The notes under the pieces were generated by a model. That model was not told where the DNA came from. It saw only the letters and a list, made by a program, of their open reading frames with translations, and did not search any database. DNA of 64,000 bases from Streptomyces puniciscabiei (GTDB taxonomy: Bacteria > Actinomycetota > Actinomycetes > Streptomycetales > Streptomycetaceae), in the NCBI RefSeq assembly GCF_006715785.1, contig NZ_VFNX01000001.1:1564501-1628500 (forward strand), given 5' to 3'. A program made the translations under genes and the position numbers. This document shows, one piece after another, positions 36,132-45,185 of the stretch (position 1 is its first letter; each line of letters opens with the position of its first letter).

Positions 36132-37511
36132 CTAGGCCTTGGCCAGCTCTCCCTCCCGCGGCTCAGGAACATCGGCAACCGAGCCCCGGCCCTCGTCCAT
36201 CAGCGTGGTCTCGTCGAACGGCAGCTCACCGGCCAGCACCTGCCGCACCCGGACCTTGTCGATCTCCTTGGTCCACGTACCGATCAGCACCGTGGCGACC
36301 GCGTTCCCCGCGAAGTTCGTCAGCGCCCGCGCCTCGCTCATGAACCGGTCGATGCCGACGATCAGCCCGACCCCGTCGACCAGCGCGGGCTTGTGCGACT
36401 GCAGACCGCCGGCCAGGGTGGCGAGCCCCGCGCCGCTGACACCCGCCGCGCCCTTGGACGCCAGCAGCAGGAAGAGCAGCAGCGGGATCTGCTCGCCGAT
36501 GGACATCGGCGTACCCAGCGCGTCCGCGATGTACAGCGACGCCATGGTCATGTAGATCATCGTGCCGTCGAGGTTGAAGGAGTACCCGGTCGGCACGGTG
36601 ATGCCGACGACCGGCCTGCTGACGCCCAGGTGCTCCATCTTCGCGATCAGCCGCGGCAGCGCGGACTCGGAGGAGGAGGTCGACAGGATCAGCAGGAACT
36701 CCCGCCCCAGGTACTTGAAGAGGGAGAAGACGTTCAGGCCCGCGACGACCCGGAGGATCAGGCCGAGCACCACGAAGACGAACAGCACACAGGTGATGTA
36801 GAACCCGAGCATCAGCACGGCGAGGCTCTTCAGCGCGTCGATGCCGGCCGAGCCGACCACCGCCGCGATGGCGCCGAACGCGCCGATCGGCGCGGCCCAC
36901 ATGACCATCGACAGGATGCTGAAGACGAGCCGCTGGATGTGCTCGATGCCGCGCAGCACCGGCTGCCCGGCCGAGCCCATGGCCTGCAGCGCGAACCCGG
37001 CGAGCAGGGCGACCAGCAGCGTCTGGAGGACCTGGCCCTCGGTGAAGGCGGAGACGAACGTGGTCGGGATGATCGACAGCACGAAGTCGACCGGCGGCAG
37101 GGCGTCGCTGGACACCTGGGCGTGGCCGGTCTGCTTGATCGCGTTGGTCAGGTGCAGCCCGTCACCGGGGTGCAGCACGTTGCCGACCACCAGCCCGATG
37201 GCCAGGGCGACCAGCGACATGACCAGGAAGTAGCCGAGGGCGATACCGCCGACGGCGCCGACCTTGGCGGCCTTGCGTACGGATCCGATCCCGAGCACGA
37301 TCGTGCAGAAGATGATCGGCGAGATCATCATCTTGATCAGGTTCACGAATCCGGTGCCGAGCGGCTTCAGCTGGACCGCGGCGTCGGGCCAGATGAGGCC
37401 CACGGCGATGCCGAGCGCGACCGCCACGATGACGGCGATGTACAGGTAATGGGTCCGGTCCCGCTTCACGCGGGGTGCGGCAGGTGCCGTATCGGGGGTA
37501 GTGGCGGCCAC
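36132..37511 (-). CDS. dctA: C4-dicarboxylate:cation symporter (DctA family)
   Basis: The 459-residue DAACS protein has about eight membrane segments plus re-entrant loops. Typical motifs are the serine-rich STSSSESALP and the region NLDGTMIYM. DctA-type carriers import succinate, fumarate and malate with sodium or protons. GTG 37511 has AAGGAGG six bases upstream. It is divergent from the DcuS/DcuR-type pair at 37667, which probably activates it in response to external dicarboxylates. Confidence 0.92.
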   Translation of the reverse strand: MAATTPDTAPAAPRVKRDRTHYLYIAVIVAVALGIAVGLIWPDAAVQLKPLGTGFVNLIKMMISPIIFCTIVLGIGSVRKAAKVGAVGGIALGYFLVMSLVALAIGLVVGNVLHPGDGLHLTNAIKQTGHAQVSSDALPPVDFVLSIIPTTFVSAFTEGQVLQTLLVALLAGFALQAMGSAGQPVLRGIEHIQRLVFSILSMVMWAAPIGAFGAIAAVVGSAGIDALKSLAVLMLGFYITCVLFVFVVLGLILRVVAGLNVFSLFKYLGREFLLILSTSSSESALPRLIAKMEHLGVSRPVVGITVPTGYSFNLDGTMIYMTMASLYIADALGTPMSIGEQIPLLLFLLLASKGAAGVSGAGLATLAGGLQSHKPALVDGVGLIVGIDRFMSEARALTNFAGNAVATVLIGTWTKEIDKVRVRQVLAGELPFDETTLMDEGRGSVADVPEPREGELAKA

Positions 37512-37666
37512 GACTGCCCTCCTTGACGTCTTCGTCGGCGAACAACCGGCGTGCGGCTCACGTCCGGGCGTTGTTTGGGGAATGCCGTGACTATCTCCCG
37601 ACCTGTGAGGGCGGTCACCCTTCCGTTCATTTAGTTCACGCTTAACCGGAGAGGCACACTGCTGAC

Positions 37667-39298
37667 ATGCGCCTCCCGTCCCTCCCCCGGCCCCGCAGCC
37701 TCGCCGGCCAGCTGTTCGCCATGCAGGCGGTGCTGATAGCGGTGGTCGTGGCCGGGTACGCGCTGTTCACCTACGTCAGCGACCGGCACCAGGCCGAGGA
37801 CGCGGCGGTCCGCCAGGTCACCGCGGTGGCCCGCTCGATCGCGGACGCCCCCTCGGTGCGCTCGGCGATCCACACCTCCCGCCCCACGACGGCCCTGGAG
37901 CCGTACGCCCTGCAGGTCATGCGGGACGCGGACGTCGACTTCGTGACGATCATGAATCCGGAGGGCATCCGCTGGACCCACCCGGACCGCAACCAGATCG
38001 GCAAGCGCTTCCTCGGCCGTATCGGCCCCGCCGTGCACGGCCACACCTTCACCGAGACCTACACCGGCACCCTCGGCCCCTCCGTCCGCGCGGTGACCCC
38101 GGTCGAGGAGAACGGCCGCGTCATCGGCCTCGTCAGCGCCGGGATCAAGGTCGAGGCGATCAGCGCCCGGGTGCAGGACCAGGTCACCGCCCTGCTCGGC
38201 GTCGCCGGCGCCACCCTGCTGCTCGGCGCGGTCGGCACCTACGTGATCAACGCGCGCCTGCGCCGCCACACCCACGGCATGAACGCCACCGAGCTCAGCC
38301 GGATGCACGACTACCACCAGGCGGCGCTGCACGCGGTCCGCGAGGGCCTGCTGATGCTGGACGGGCAGTACAGGGTGGCCCTCATCAACGACGGCGGGCG
38401 GGAGCTGCTGGGCCTGGGTGCTCCGGACACGGAGCTGATCGGCCGCTCGGTGGCGGACCTGGGCCTGCCCGCCCCCCTGACCGGCGCGCTGCTGTCCTCG
38501 GAACCCCGGGTGGACGAGGTGCACCTGACGGCCGCCCGGGTGCTGGTGGTGAACACCTCCCCGGTGTCGGGCGGAGAGCGCCGGGGCACGGTGGTCACGC
38601 TGCGCGACGTGACGGAACTGCAGTCCCTGATGGGCGAGTTGGACTCCGAGCGCGGCTTCACCCAGGCGCTGCGCTCGCAGGCGCACGAGGCCGCCAACCG
38701 GCTGCACACGGTGGTGTCGCTGATCGAGCTGGGCCGGGCCGAGGAGGCGGTGGAGTTCGCCACGGCGGAACTGGAGCTGGCCCAGGCGCTGACCGACCAG
38801 GTGGTCGCGGCGGTCGGCGAACCCGTGCTCGCCGCCCTGCTGCTCGGCAAGACGGCCCAGGCCAACGAGCGGGGCGTGGAGCTGGTGGTCTCCCCGGACA
38901 GCCGGCTGGACGACGGCCTGCTGCCGGACGACCTGCCCGCGCGGGACCTCGTCACCATCCTCGGCAACCTGATCGACAACGCGGTGGACGCGGCGCAGGG
39001 CAGCGTACGGGCGAGGGTGACGGTGACCGCGTACGCCTCGGACACCGAGGTGGTCCTGCGAGTGTCGGACACGGGTCCGGGGGTCGACCCGGCCCATGCC
39101 GACCTGGTATTCCAGCGGGGGTTCTCGACGAAGCCGGCCGGTCCGGGCGGTCGGGGTCTCGGGCTGGCCCTGGTCCGGCAGGCGGTGAGCCGCCACGAGG
39201 GCACGTTGACGGTGGCGGAGTCCGACGAGGATGGCGAGGGCGGAGCGGTGTTCGAGGTGCGGTTGCCGCTGCGTACACCCACGGGTGGCGGCAGATGA
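37667..39298 (+). CDS. Sensor histidine kinase, DcuS/CitA type
   Basis: The 543-residue kinase has two membrane helices (about 15-38 and 178-198) around a periplasmic sCache/PAS sensor, followed by a cytoplasmic PAS domain (about 220-320). Its phosphoacceptor is in a SpoOB-type segment, QAHEAANRLHT (His340). The HATPase domain shows ILGNLIDNAVDAA, VSDTGPGVD and GGRGLGLALV. GGAGAGG lies upstream of the ATG. It overlaps the regulator gene by 4 bp and is divergent from dctA. The ligand is probably a C4-dicarboxylate or citrate. Confidence 0.92.
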   Translation: MRLPSLPRPRSLAGQLFAMQAVLIAVVVAGYALFTYVSDRHQAEDAAVRQVTAVARSIADAPSVRSAIHTSRPTTALEPYALQVMRDADVDFVTIMNPEGIRWTHPDRNQIGKRFLGRIGPAVHGHTFTETYTGTLGPSVRAVTPVEENGRVIGLVSAGIKVEAISARVQDQVTALLGVAGATLLLGAVGTYVINARLRRHTHGMNATELSRMHDYHQAALHAVREGLLMLDGQYRVALINDGGRELLGLGAPDTELIGRSVADLGLPAPLTGALLSSEPRVDEVHLTAARVLVVNTSPVSGGERRGTVVTLRDVTELQSLMGELDSERGFTQALRSQAHEAANRLHTVVSLIELGRAEEAVEFATAELELAQALTDQVVAAVGEPVLAALLLGKTAQANERGVELVVSPDSRLDDGLLPDDLPARDLVTILGNLIDNAVDAAQGSVRARVTVTAYASDTEVVLRVSDTGPGVDPAHADLVFQRGFSTKPAGPGGRGLGLALVRQAVSRHEGTLTVAESDEDGEGGAVFEVRLPLRTPTGGGR

Positions 39299-39987
39299 CG
39301 AACGAGCAGCAGCCCATCCGCGTCCTGGTGGTGGAGGACGACCCGGTGGCCGCCGACGCGCATGTCATGTACGTCGGCCGGGTGCCGGGGTTCGTCGCGG
39401 TCGGCAAGGCGCACACGGGCGCGGAGGCCCGGCGCTTCCTGGACCGTACCCCCGTCGACCTCCTGCTCCTCGACCTGCACCTGCCGGATGTGCACGGGCT
39501 GCAGCTGGCCCGTTCCCTGCGCGCGGCCGGGCACCACGCGGACGTCATAGCGGTGACGTCGGCCCGGGACCTGGCGGTGGTCCGCGAGGGCGTCTCCCTG
39601 GGCGTCGTCCAGTACGTGCTGAAGCCCTTCACCTTCGCCACGCTGAGGGACCGGCTGGTCCGGTACGCCGAGTTCCGTGCGGCCGTGGGCGAGGCGAGCG
39701 GCCAGGACGAGGTCGACCGGGCACTGGCGGCCCTGCGCGCGCCGTCGCCCGCAGCGCTGCCCAAGGGGCTGAGCGGGCCGACGCTGGAGCGGGTGACGGG
39801 GGCCCTGCGGGAGGCTTCCGAGGGGCTCACCGCGGCCGCGCTGGCCGAGACGGTGGGGATCTCCCGGATCACGGCCCGACGGTATCTGGAGCACCTGGTG
39901 GCGGCGGGCCGGGCGGGCCGGAGTCCGCTGTACGGGCAGGTGGGCAGGCCGGAGCTGGTGTACCGGTGGGTGGTGCAGGGGCGGTGA
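39295..39987 (+). CDS. Response regulator, DcuR/CitB type
   Basis: The 230-residue protein has a receiver domain with Asp60 as phosphoacceptor (LLLLDLHLPD), acidic pair Glu14-Asp15-Asp16, and Lys in YVLKPF. The C-terminal HTH (LAETVGISRITARRYLEHL) is characteristic of CitB/DcuR regulators. It overlaps the kinase gene (ATGA). The likely target is dctA. Confidence 0.92.
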   Translation: MTNEQQPIRVLVVEDDPVAADAHVMYVGRVPGFVAVGKAHTGAEARRFLDRTPVDLLLLDLHLPDVHGLQLARSLRAAGHHADVIAVTSARDLAVVREGVSLGVVQYVLKPFTFATLRDRLVRYAEFRAAVGEASGQDEVDRALAALRAPSPAALPKGLSGPTLERVTGALREASEGLTAAALAETVGISRITARRYLEHLVAAGRAGRSPLYGQVGRPELVYRWVVQGR

Positions 39988-40092
39988 CGCACCAATCCCG
40001 CGCACACTCATTGACCTGACTAGACCACTCCTCTTACCTTCACACGGCAACCACCCAAGGCCACCCCCACGTGCGCCCAGGAGGTCATGCCC

Positions 40093-41460
40093 GTGCGCCC
40101 CACCGCCGCCCTCTCCGCGCTCCTCACCGCCGTCCTCGCCGCCACGGCTCTCACCGGCTGCGGCAGCGGTTCCGGAAGCAGTCCGAACACGGTCAAGGTG
40201 TCCTACAAGCAGTCGATGGACAACTCGGTCAAGGTGATGGACACCTATCTGGCCGGGATCAAGAAGGAGTTCGAGAAGAAGTACCCGGGGAAGAAGGTCG
40301 AGTTCGTCCCCATCAAGGCCCCGGACTCCGAGTACTACACCAAGCTGCAGCAGATGCTGCGGTCGCCGAGGACCGCCCCTGACCTCGTCTACGAGGACAC
40401 CTTCCTCATCAACTCCGACATCACCAGCGGGTACTTGAGGCCTCTCGATCCCTACCTCGCCAAGTGGCCGGACTGGGGGCAGTTCATCGACACCGCCAAG
40501 GCCGCTGCCCAGGGGCAGGACGGGAAGACGTACGGCGTTCCGGACGGGACCGACACCCGGGGGTTGTGGTTCGACAAGCGGATCTTCAGGCAGGCCGGGC
40601 TGCCGCTCGACTGGCAGCCGAAGACCTGGGACGACGTCCTCGCCGCCGCGCGCACCATCAAGCAGAAGGTCCCCGGCGTCACCCCGCTCAACGTCTACAC
40701 CGGCAAACCGGCGGGTGAGCGCTCCACCATGCAGACCATGGAGATGCTGCTCTACGGGACCGGGGACGGAAAGTCCGATCCCCTGTACGACGGCGGCAGC
40801 AAGAAGTGGATCACCGGGAGCCAGGGGTTCACGGACTCGCTGAAGTTCGTCGAGACCGTCTACAAGGACAGACTCGGGCCCGACGTCTCCGACGCCCTCG
40901 ATCCCAACTACACCACCACCGTCATGGGCGAACTGCTCCCCCAGGGCAAGCTCGGCATCGACCTCGACGGCTCCTGGCTGCCGCAGACCTGGCTGCCGGG
41001 CAGCGGGCGTGAATGGCCGGACTGGTCCAGGCAGCTCGGCCTCGCCCCCATGCCCACGCAGCACGGTCAGGCGCCCGGCAAGGTGAGCATGTCCGGCGGC
41101 TGGACCTGGGCGATCCCGGCCAAGGCCGGCCACCCCGGCCTCGCCTTCGACTTCATCAGGACGATGCAGACCGAGGCGAACGCCAAGAAGTGGTACATCG
41201 CCAACTCGGGGATCTCCGTGCGCAAGGACGTCGCCGCGGATCCCTCGTACGCCACCGCCCAGCCCGGCATCAGGTTCTTCACCGATCTCGTGTCCGCCAC
41301 GCACTACCGGCCCGCCTATCCGGCGTATCCGAAGGTGTCGACGGCGATCCAGGAGGCGATGGAGAGTGTGACCACCGGTGACGCGTCCGCGCAGCAGGCG
41401 GCGCGTACGTACGACGCGACGCTCAAGGACGTCACCGGCGGCCAAGTGGTCCAGAGGTGA
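40093..41460 (+). CDS. ABC sugar transporter, extracellular solute-binding lipoprotein
   Basis: The 455-residue CUT1-type binding protein has a lipoprotein signal with lipobox LTGC (Cys23) and a mature domain rich in Trp/Tyr (YFKA..-type SBP_bac_1 fold). AGGAGG at 40079-40084 is 8 bases before GTG 40093, preferred over ATG 40087, which is only 2 bases away. It overlaps the first permease gene (GTGA). The sugar cannot be told from sequence. Confidence 0.9.
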   Translation: MRPTAALSALLTAVLAATALTGCGSGSGSSPNTVKVSYKQSMDNSVKVMDTYLAGIKKEFEKKYPGKKVEFVPIKAPDSEYYTKLQQMLRSPRTAPDLVYEDTFLINSDITSGYLRPLDPYLAKWPDWGQFIDTAKAAAQGQDGKTYGVPDGTDTRGLWFDKRIFRQAGLPLDWQPKTWDDVLAAARTIKQKVPGVTPLNVYTGKPAGERSTMQTMEMLLYGTGDGKSDPLYDGGSKKWITGSQGFTDSLKFVETVYKDRLGPDVSDALDPNYTTTVMGELLPQGKLGIDLDGSWLPQTWLPGSGREWPDWSRQLGLAPMPTQHGQAPGKVSMSGGWTWAIPAKAGHPGLAFDFIRTMQTEANAKKWYIANSGISVRKDVAADPSYATAQPGIRFFTDLVSATHYRPAYPAYPKVSTAIQEAMESVTTGDASAQQAARTYDATLKDVTGGQVVQR

Positions 41461-42320
41461 GGCGGTACCGCCGGGTCACCCGGGCGCTCCCCCTCGCCCC
41501 CGCCGTCGTCCTCATCCTGCTCTTCCTGGCCGGGCCCATCGCCTACTGCGTCTACCTCGCCTTCACCGACCTGCAGTTGACGGGGCAGGCGCACGCCTCC
41601 TTCGTCGGGTTCGACAACTTTCGCCGGGCTTTCCAGGACGGCGAGTTCCTGAACGCCGTATGGCTGACCCTCGTCTTCACCGTGCTGTCCTCGCTCGTCG
41701 GGCAGAACACCCTGGGGCTGGCCCTCGCGGCGCTGATGAAGCGGGCCTCGAAGCCGGTGCGGACCCTCACCGGCGGGGTGGTCGTGACCGCCTGGGTGCT
41801 GCCGGAAGTCGTCGCCGGGTTCCTGCTGTACGCCTTCTTCCGGCGGGAGGGCACCTTGAACGCCATCCTGGACTGGCTGCATCTGCCGCGCCAGAACTGG
41901 CTGTTCACGCTGCCGATCCTCGCCGTGTCCTTCGCCAACGTCTGGCGCGGTACGGCGTTCTCGATGCTCGTCTACTCCGCCGCGCTGGACGAGATACCCG
42001 CCGAGATCACGGAGGCCGCCGAGGTCGACGGGGCCGGCGGATGGCGGCGGATCTGGCACATCACGCTGCCGATGATCCGGCGGTCCATCGCCACCAACCT
42101 CATGCTCAACACCCTCCAGACGCTGTCCGTCTTCGGGCTGATCTGGGTGATGACCCGGGGCGGGCCGGGAAACAGGAGCCAGACCCTGCCCCTGTTCATG
42201 TACGAACAGGCCTTCCAGAACAGCATGATCGGGTACGGCACCGCGGTGGCCCTGCTCCTGCTGCTGGTCGGATCCCTGTTCTCGGTCGTCTATCTGCGGC
42301 TGTTGCGGACGGAGGTGTGA
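41457..42320 (+). CDS. ABC sugar transporter permease (MalF-like)
   Basis: The 287-residue permease has six membrane helices and the EAA loop with ITEAAEVDGAGGWRRIWHITLPMI, the site that contacts the ATPase. It is paired with the next gene as a heterodimer. No ATPase gene is nearby, so a shared one such as MsiK is probably used. Confidence 0.92.
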   Translation: MRRYRRVTRALPLAPAVVLILLFLAGPIAYCVYLAFTDLQLTGQAHASFVGFDNFRRAFQDGEFLNAVWLTLVFTVLSSLVGQNTLGLALAALMKRASKPVRTLTGGVVVTAWVLPEVVAGFLLYAFFRREGTLNAILDWLHLPRQNWLFTLPILAVSFANVWRGTAFSMLVYSAALDEIPAEITEAAEVDGAGGWRRIWHITLPMIRRSIATNLMLNTLQTLSVFGLIWVMTRGGPGNRSQTLPLFMYEQAFQNSMIGYGTAVALLLLLVGSLFSVVYLRLLRTEV

Positions 42321-42328
42321 CACACAGG

Positions 42329-43156
42329 ATGCCTCGCAAGCGTGTCTCCCGGCGGCTCGCCGCCGACGTCGCCCTGTTGCTGGTGGCCGTCGCCTTCGCG
42401 CTGCCCCTCGCCTGGGTCGTGCTGTCCTCCGTGGATCCGCACGCGAGTCTGCGGGTCCGGGTCCCGGACGGGCTGACGACGGCCAACTTCCGTGCCGTGC
42501 TCACCCCGGACATCACCTACACCCCGCTGCTCAACAGCCTGGTCCTGTGCGGCGGCGGTACCGCGCTGACCGTCGTCTGCGCCGCCCTCGCCGCGTATCC
42601 GCTCTCCCGGTTCCGCTCCCGGCTGGGCCGGCCGTTCCTGCTGTCGGTCCTGTTCGCGACGAGCCTGCCGATCACCGCGATCATGGTGCCGGTGTACGCG
42701 CTGTTCGTGCGGGTGAACCTGATCGACACCCTGCAGGGCACGATCCTGTTCTTCGCCGCCTCCCAACTCCCCTTCGCCGTCTGGCTCATGAAGAACTTCA
42801 TGGACGGGGTGCCGAAGGAGCTGGAGGAGGCGGCGTGGACCGACGGGGCGTCCTCGCTGCAGTCCCTGGTCCGGATCGTGCTGCCGCTGATGGGACCGGG
42901 GCTCGCCGTCGTCACGGTGTTCTCGTTCGTGATGATGTGGGGGAACTTCTTCGTCCCGTTCATGCTGCTGCTCACCCCGGACCAGATGCCGGCCTCGGTC
43001 AGCATCAACGACTTCTTCGGCAACCGGGGCATGGTGGCGTACGGCCAGCTCGCCGCGTTCTCCGTCATCTACTCGACGCCGGTGATCCTCCTGTATGTCC
43101 TGGTCGCACGGCGACTGGGCGGCGGTTTCGCACTCGGCGGGGCGGTCAAGGGATGA
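42329..43156 (+). CDS. ABC sugar transporter permease (MalG-like)
   Basis: The 275-residue permease has six membrane helices and the EAA loop (ELEEAAWTDGASSLQSLVRIVLPLMGPG). The ATG at 42329 is chosen; a GTG at 42317 overlapping the previous stop is also possible. The operon ends here, without a glycosidase or ATPase gene. The 43157-43275 gap holds the next gene's promoter. Confidence 0.9.
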   Translation: MPRKRVSRRLAADVALLLVAVAFALPLAWVVLSSVDPHASLRVRVPDGLTTANFRAVLTPDITYTPLLNSLVLCGGGTALTVVCAALAAYPLSRFRSRLGRPFLLSVLFATSLPITAIMVPVYALFVRVNLIDTLQGTILFFAASQLPFAVWLMKNFMDGVPKELEEAAWTDGASSLQSLVRIVLPLMGPGLAVVTVFSFVMMWGNFFVPFMLLLTPDQMPASVSINDFFGNRGMVAYGQLAAFSVIYSTPVILLYVLVARRLGGGFALGGAVKG

Positions 43157-43275
43157 GCCGTAAGGGTGGTCCGTCCGTTACATACCGAACGGCCGGAACT
43201 GTGCGTTCCGACAATCCGTGATCCTGTCCGAACGGACCGTAGCCATCCCGTCACCGCGCCCCTAGGTTGTGCGAG

Positions 43276-43965
43276 GTGCGCCAACCCTCAGCTCCCCCCT
43301 TCAACGCCCCGGCGGCCCGCCGGCTGCGTGCCGCGCTCGGCATGGGCCCCGAGCACGTCGCGTACGGCATGCGGGCCTCGTACGGGCTGCCGTACGTCAC
43401 ACCCGATCTGGTGATCGCCTGGGAACGCGGCTCCGCCGCCCCCAGCCACCCCGAGCTCACCGCGCTGGCCGGCGTGCTGTGGTGTTCCCCGGGCGAACTC
43501 CTCGGCCGGCCGCAGACCCTGCGCGAGCACCGCATCGCCCGTGCCGTCGCACCCGAGGACGTCGCCCGCGCCGTCGACATGGACCTGCGCACGTATCTGC
43601 GCATGGAGGACACCGGGCAGTGGCGGGGCAACGAGCGCCAGTCGGCCGCGCTCGCCCGGGTACTGGACCTCGCCCTGCCCGACTTCGTCGCCGTCACCGG
43701 CCGCGAGGCGAAGCTCGCCGACCTGCTGCACAGCGCGGTGACCACCCGCTGGCAGGCCTATGTGCGACCGGTGCGCAAGCTGGTGCCCCTGGACGCGGGC
43801 GTCCTCGAGGGCGTGCTGGAGCAGCTCTACGAGGACTACCAGGGCCACATGGCCGCCACCCTCAGCTGGGGTGGCGGCAGCAGGAGCGCCAGCGAGTCCG
43901 GGCGGGAGTTCCTCGACCGGATCGTGCAGAACTTCTGGAACGGCGTGGAGGACAGGACGGTCTAG
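43276..43965 (+). CDS. Helix-turn-helix transcriptional regulator
   Basis: The 229-residue protein has an N-terminal XRE-like HTH (about 15-70; YGLPYVTPDLVIAWERG) and a second HTH-like unit (about 85-140). No sensor domain was recognised. A TAGGTT -10-like box at 43263-43268 lies 7 bases before GTG 43276, suggesting a leaderless message. Its stop codon overlaps the pfkA stop on the other strand by 2 bp in a TCTAGA sequence. Confidence 0.75.
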   Translation: MRQPSAPPFNAPAARRLRAALGMGPEHVAYGMRASYGLPYVTPDLVIAWERGSAAPSHPELTALAGVLWCSPGELLGRPQTLREHRIARAVAPEDVARAVDMDLRTYLRMEDTGQWRGNERQSAALARVLDLALPDFVAVTGREAKLADLLHSAVTTRWQAYVRPVRKLVPLDAGVLEGVLEQLYEDYQGHMAATLSWGGGSRSASESGREFLDRIVQNFWNGVEDRTV

Positions 43966-44987
43966 AAGACCGACTCGGCCTCGTCCATGCGGTCCTTCGG
44001 CACCGTCTTCAGCTCGGTGACCGCCTCGGCGAGCGGGACCATCACGATGTCGGTGCCGCGCAGCGCGGTCATCCTGCCGAACTCGCCGCGGTGCGCGGCC
44101 TCGACGGCATGCCAGCCGAAGCGGGTGGCGAGGACCCGGTCGTAGGCCGTGGGCACGCCGCCGCGCTGCACATGGCCGAGGATGACCGGCTTGGCCTCCT
44201 TGCCGAGGCGCCGCTCCAGTTCGTACGCCAGCGCCGTGCCGATGCCCTGGAAGCGCTCGTGGCCGTACTGGTCGATCTCGCCCTTGCCGTAGTCCATGGT
44301 GCCCTCGGCCGGGTGGGCGCCTTCGGCGACGCAGATGACCGCGAACTTCTTGCCGCGGGAGAAGCGCTCCTCGACCATCTTGACCAGGTGGGCGGGGTCG
44401 AAGGGCCGCTCGGGCAGGCAGATGCCGTGGGCGCCGGCGGCCATGCCGGACTCCAGGGCGATCCAGCCGGCGTGCCGGCCCATGACCTCGACGACCATCA
44501 CCCGCTGGTGGGACTCGGCCGTGGTCTTCAGGCGGTCCATCGCCTCGGTGGCGACGCCGACGGCGGTGTCGAAGCCGAAGGTGCGGTCGGTGGAGGAGAT
44601 GTCGTTGTCGATGGTCTTGGGCACGCCGACGACCGGGAGCCCTGCGTCGGAGAGCATGCGGGCCGCGGTCAGGGTGCCCTCGCCGCCGATCGGGATCAGC
44701 GCGTCGATGCCGAACTCCTCGACCATGTCGGCGGCGCCCTCGCAGGCCTCGCGCAGCCGGTCGCGCTCGAGGCGGGAGGAGCCGAGGATGGTGCCGCCGC
44801 GGGCCAGGATGCCGCTGACCGCGTCCAGGTCGAGGGTGCGGTAGTGCCGGTCGAGCAGACCCCGGTAGCCGTCCTCGAAGCCGATGACCTCGTCGCCGTA
44901 CTGCGCCACCGCCCGGTGCACGACCGACCGGATCACGGCGTTCAGGCCGGGGCAGTCGCCGCCTGCGGTGAGAACTCCGATGCGCAT
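43962..44987 (-). CDS. pfkA: 6-phosphofructokinase (ATP-dependent, group III)
   Basis: The 341-residue PFK phosphorylates fructose-6-phosphate in glycolysis. GGEGT (101-105, Gly104) is the ATP-type signature, while PKTIDND (123-129) has Lys124 rather than the Gly of E. coli PfkA; this combination is typical of ATP-dependent Streptomyces enzymes. Asp127 is the catalytic base. It is convergent with the regulator before it and divergent from pta, with a 198-bp gap. Confidence 0.93.
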   Translation of the reverse strand: MRIGVLTAGGDCPGLNAVIRSVVHRAVAQYGDEVIGFEDGYRGLLDRHYRTLDLDAVSGILARGGTILGSSRLERDRLREACEGAADMVEEFGIDALIPIGGEGTLTAARMLSDAGLPVVGVPKTIDNDISSTDRTFGFDTAVGVATEAMDRLKTTAESHQRVMVVEVMGRHAGWIALESGMAAGAHGICLPERPFDPAHLVKMVEERFSRGKKFAVICVAEGAHPAEGTMDYGKGEIDQYGHERFQGIGTALAYELERRLGKEAKPVILGHVQRGGVPTAYDRVLATRFGWHAVEAAHRGEFGRMTALRGTDIVMVPLAEAVTELKTVPKDRMDEAESVF

Positions 44988-45185
44988 CGTGCTGTGTCTC
45001 CTGCTCGCTGTCGTTACCGGTGAGCCAGTCTCGATTGTTCCACGTTCGCCGGGGCACTGAGCCACTTGACGGGCGCCTTATCCGGAGCCAGGGGTATTGT
45101 CAAGAGGGTTCCGCTCACCTCGGTGGGCGATTTTTGCGACCGTAGACATGACCATCGGATGATCGAGACGAATCGGAGTGCACAC

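Noticed and set aside
43962..44987. pfkA product as pyrophosphate-dependent PFK because of Lys124
   Set aside because: Gly104 in GGEGT indicates ATP use; the Gly104/Lys124 pair is known in ATP-dependent Streptomyces enzymes.
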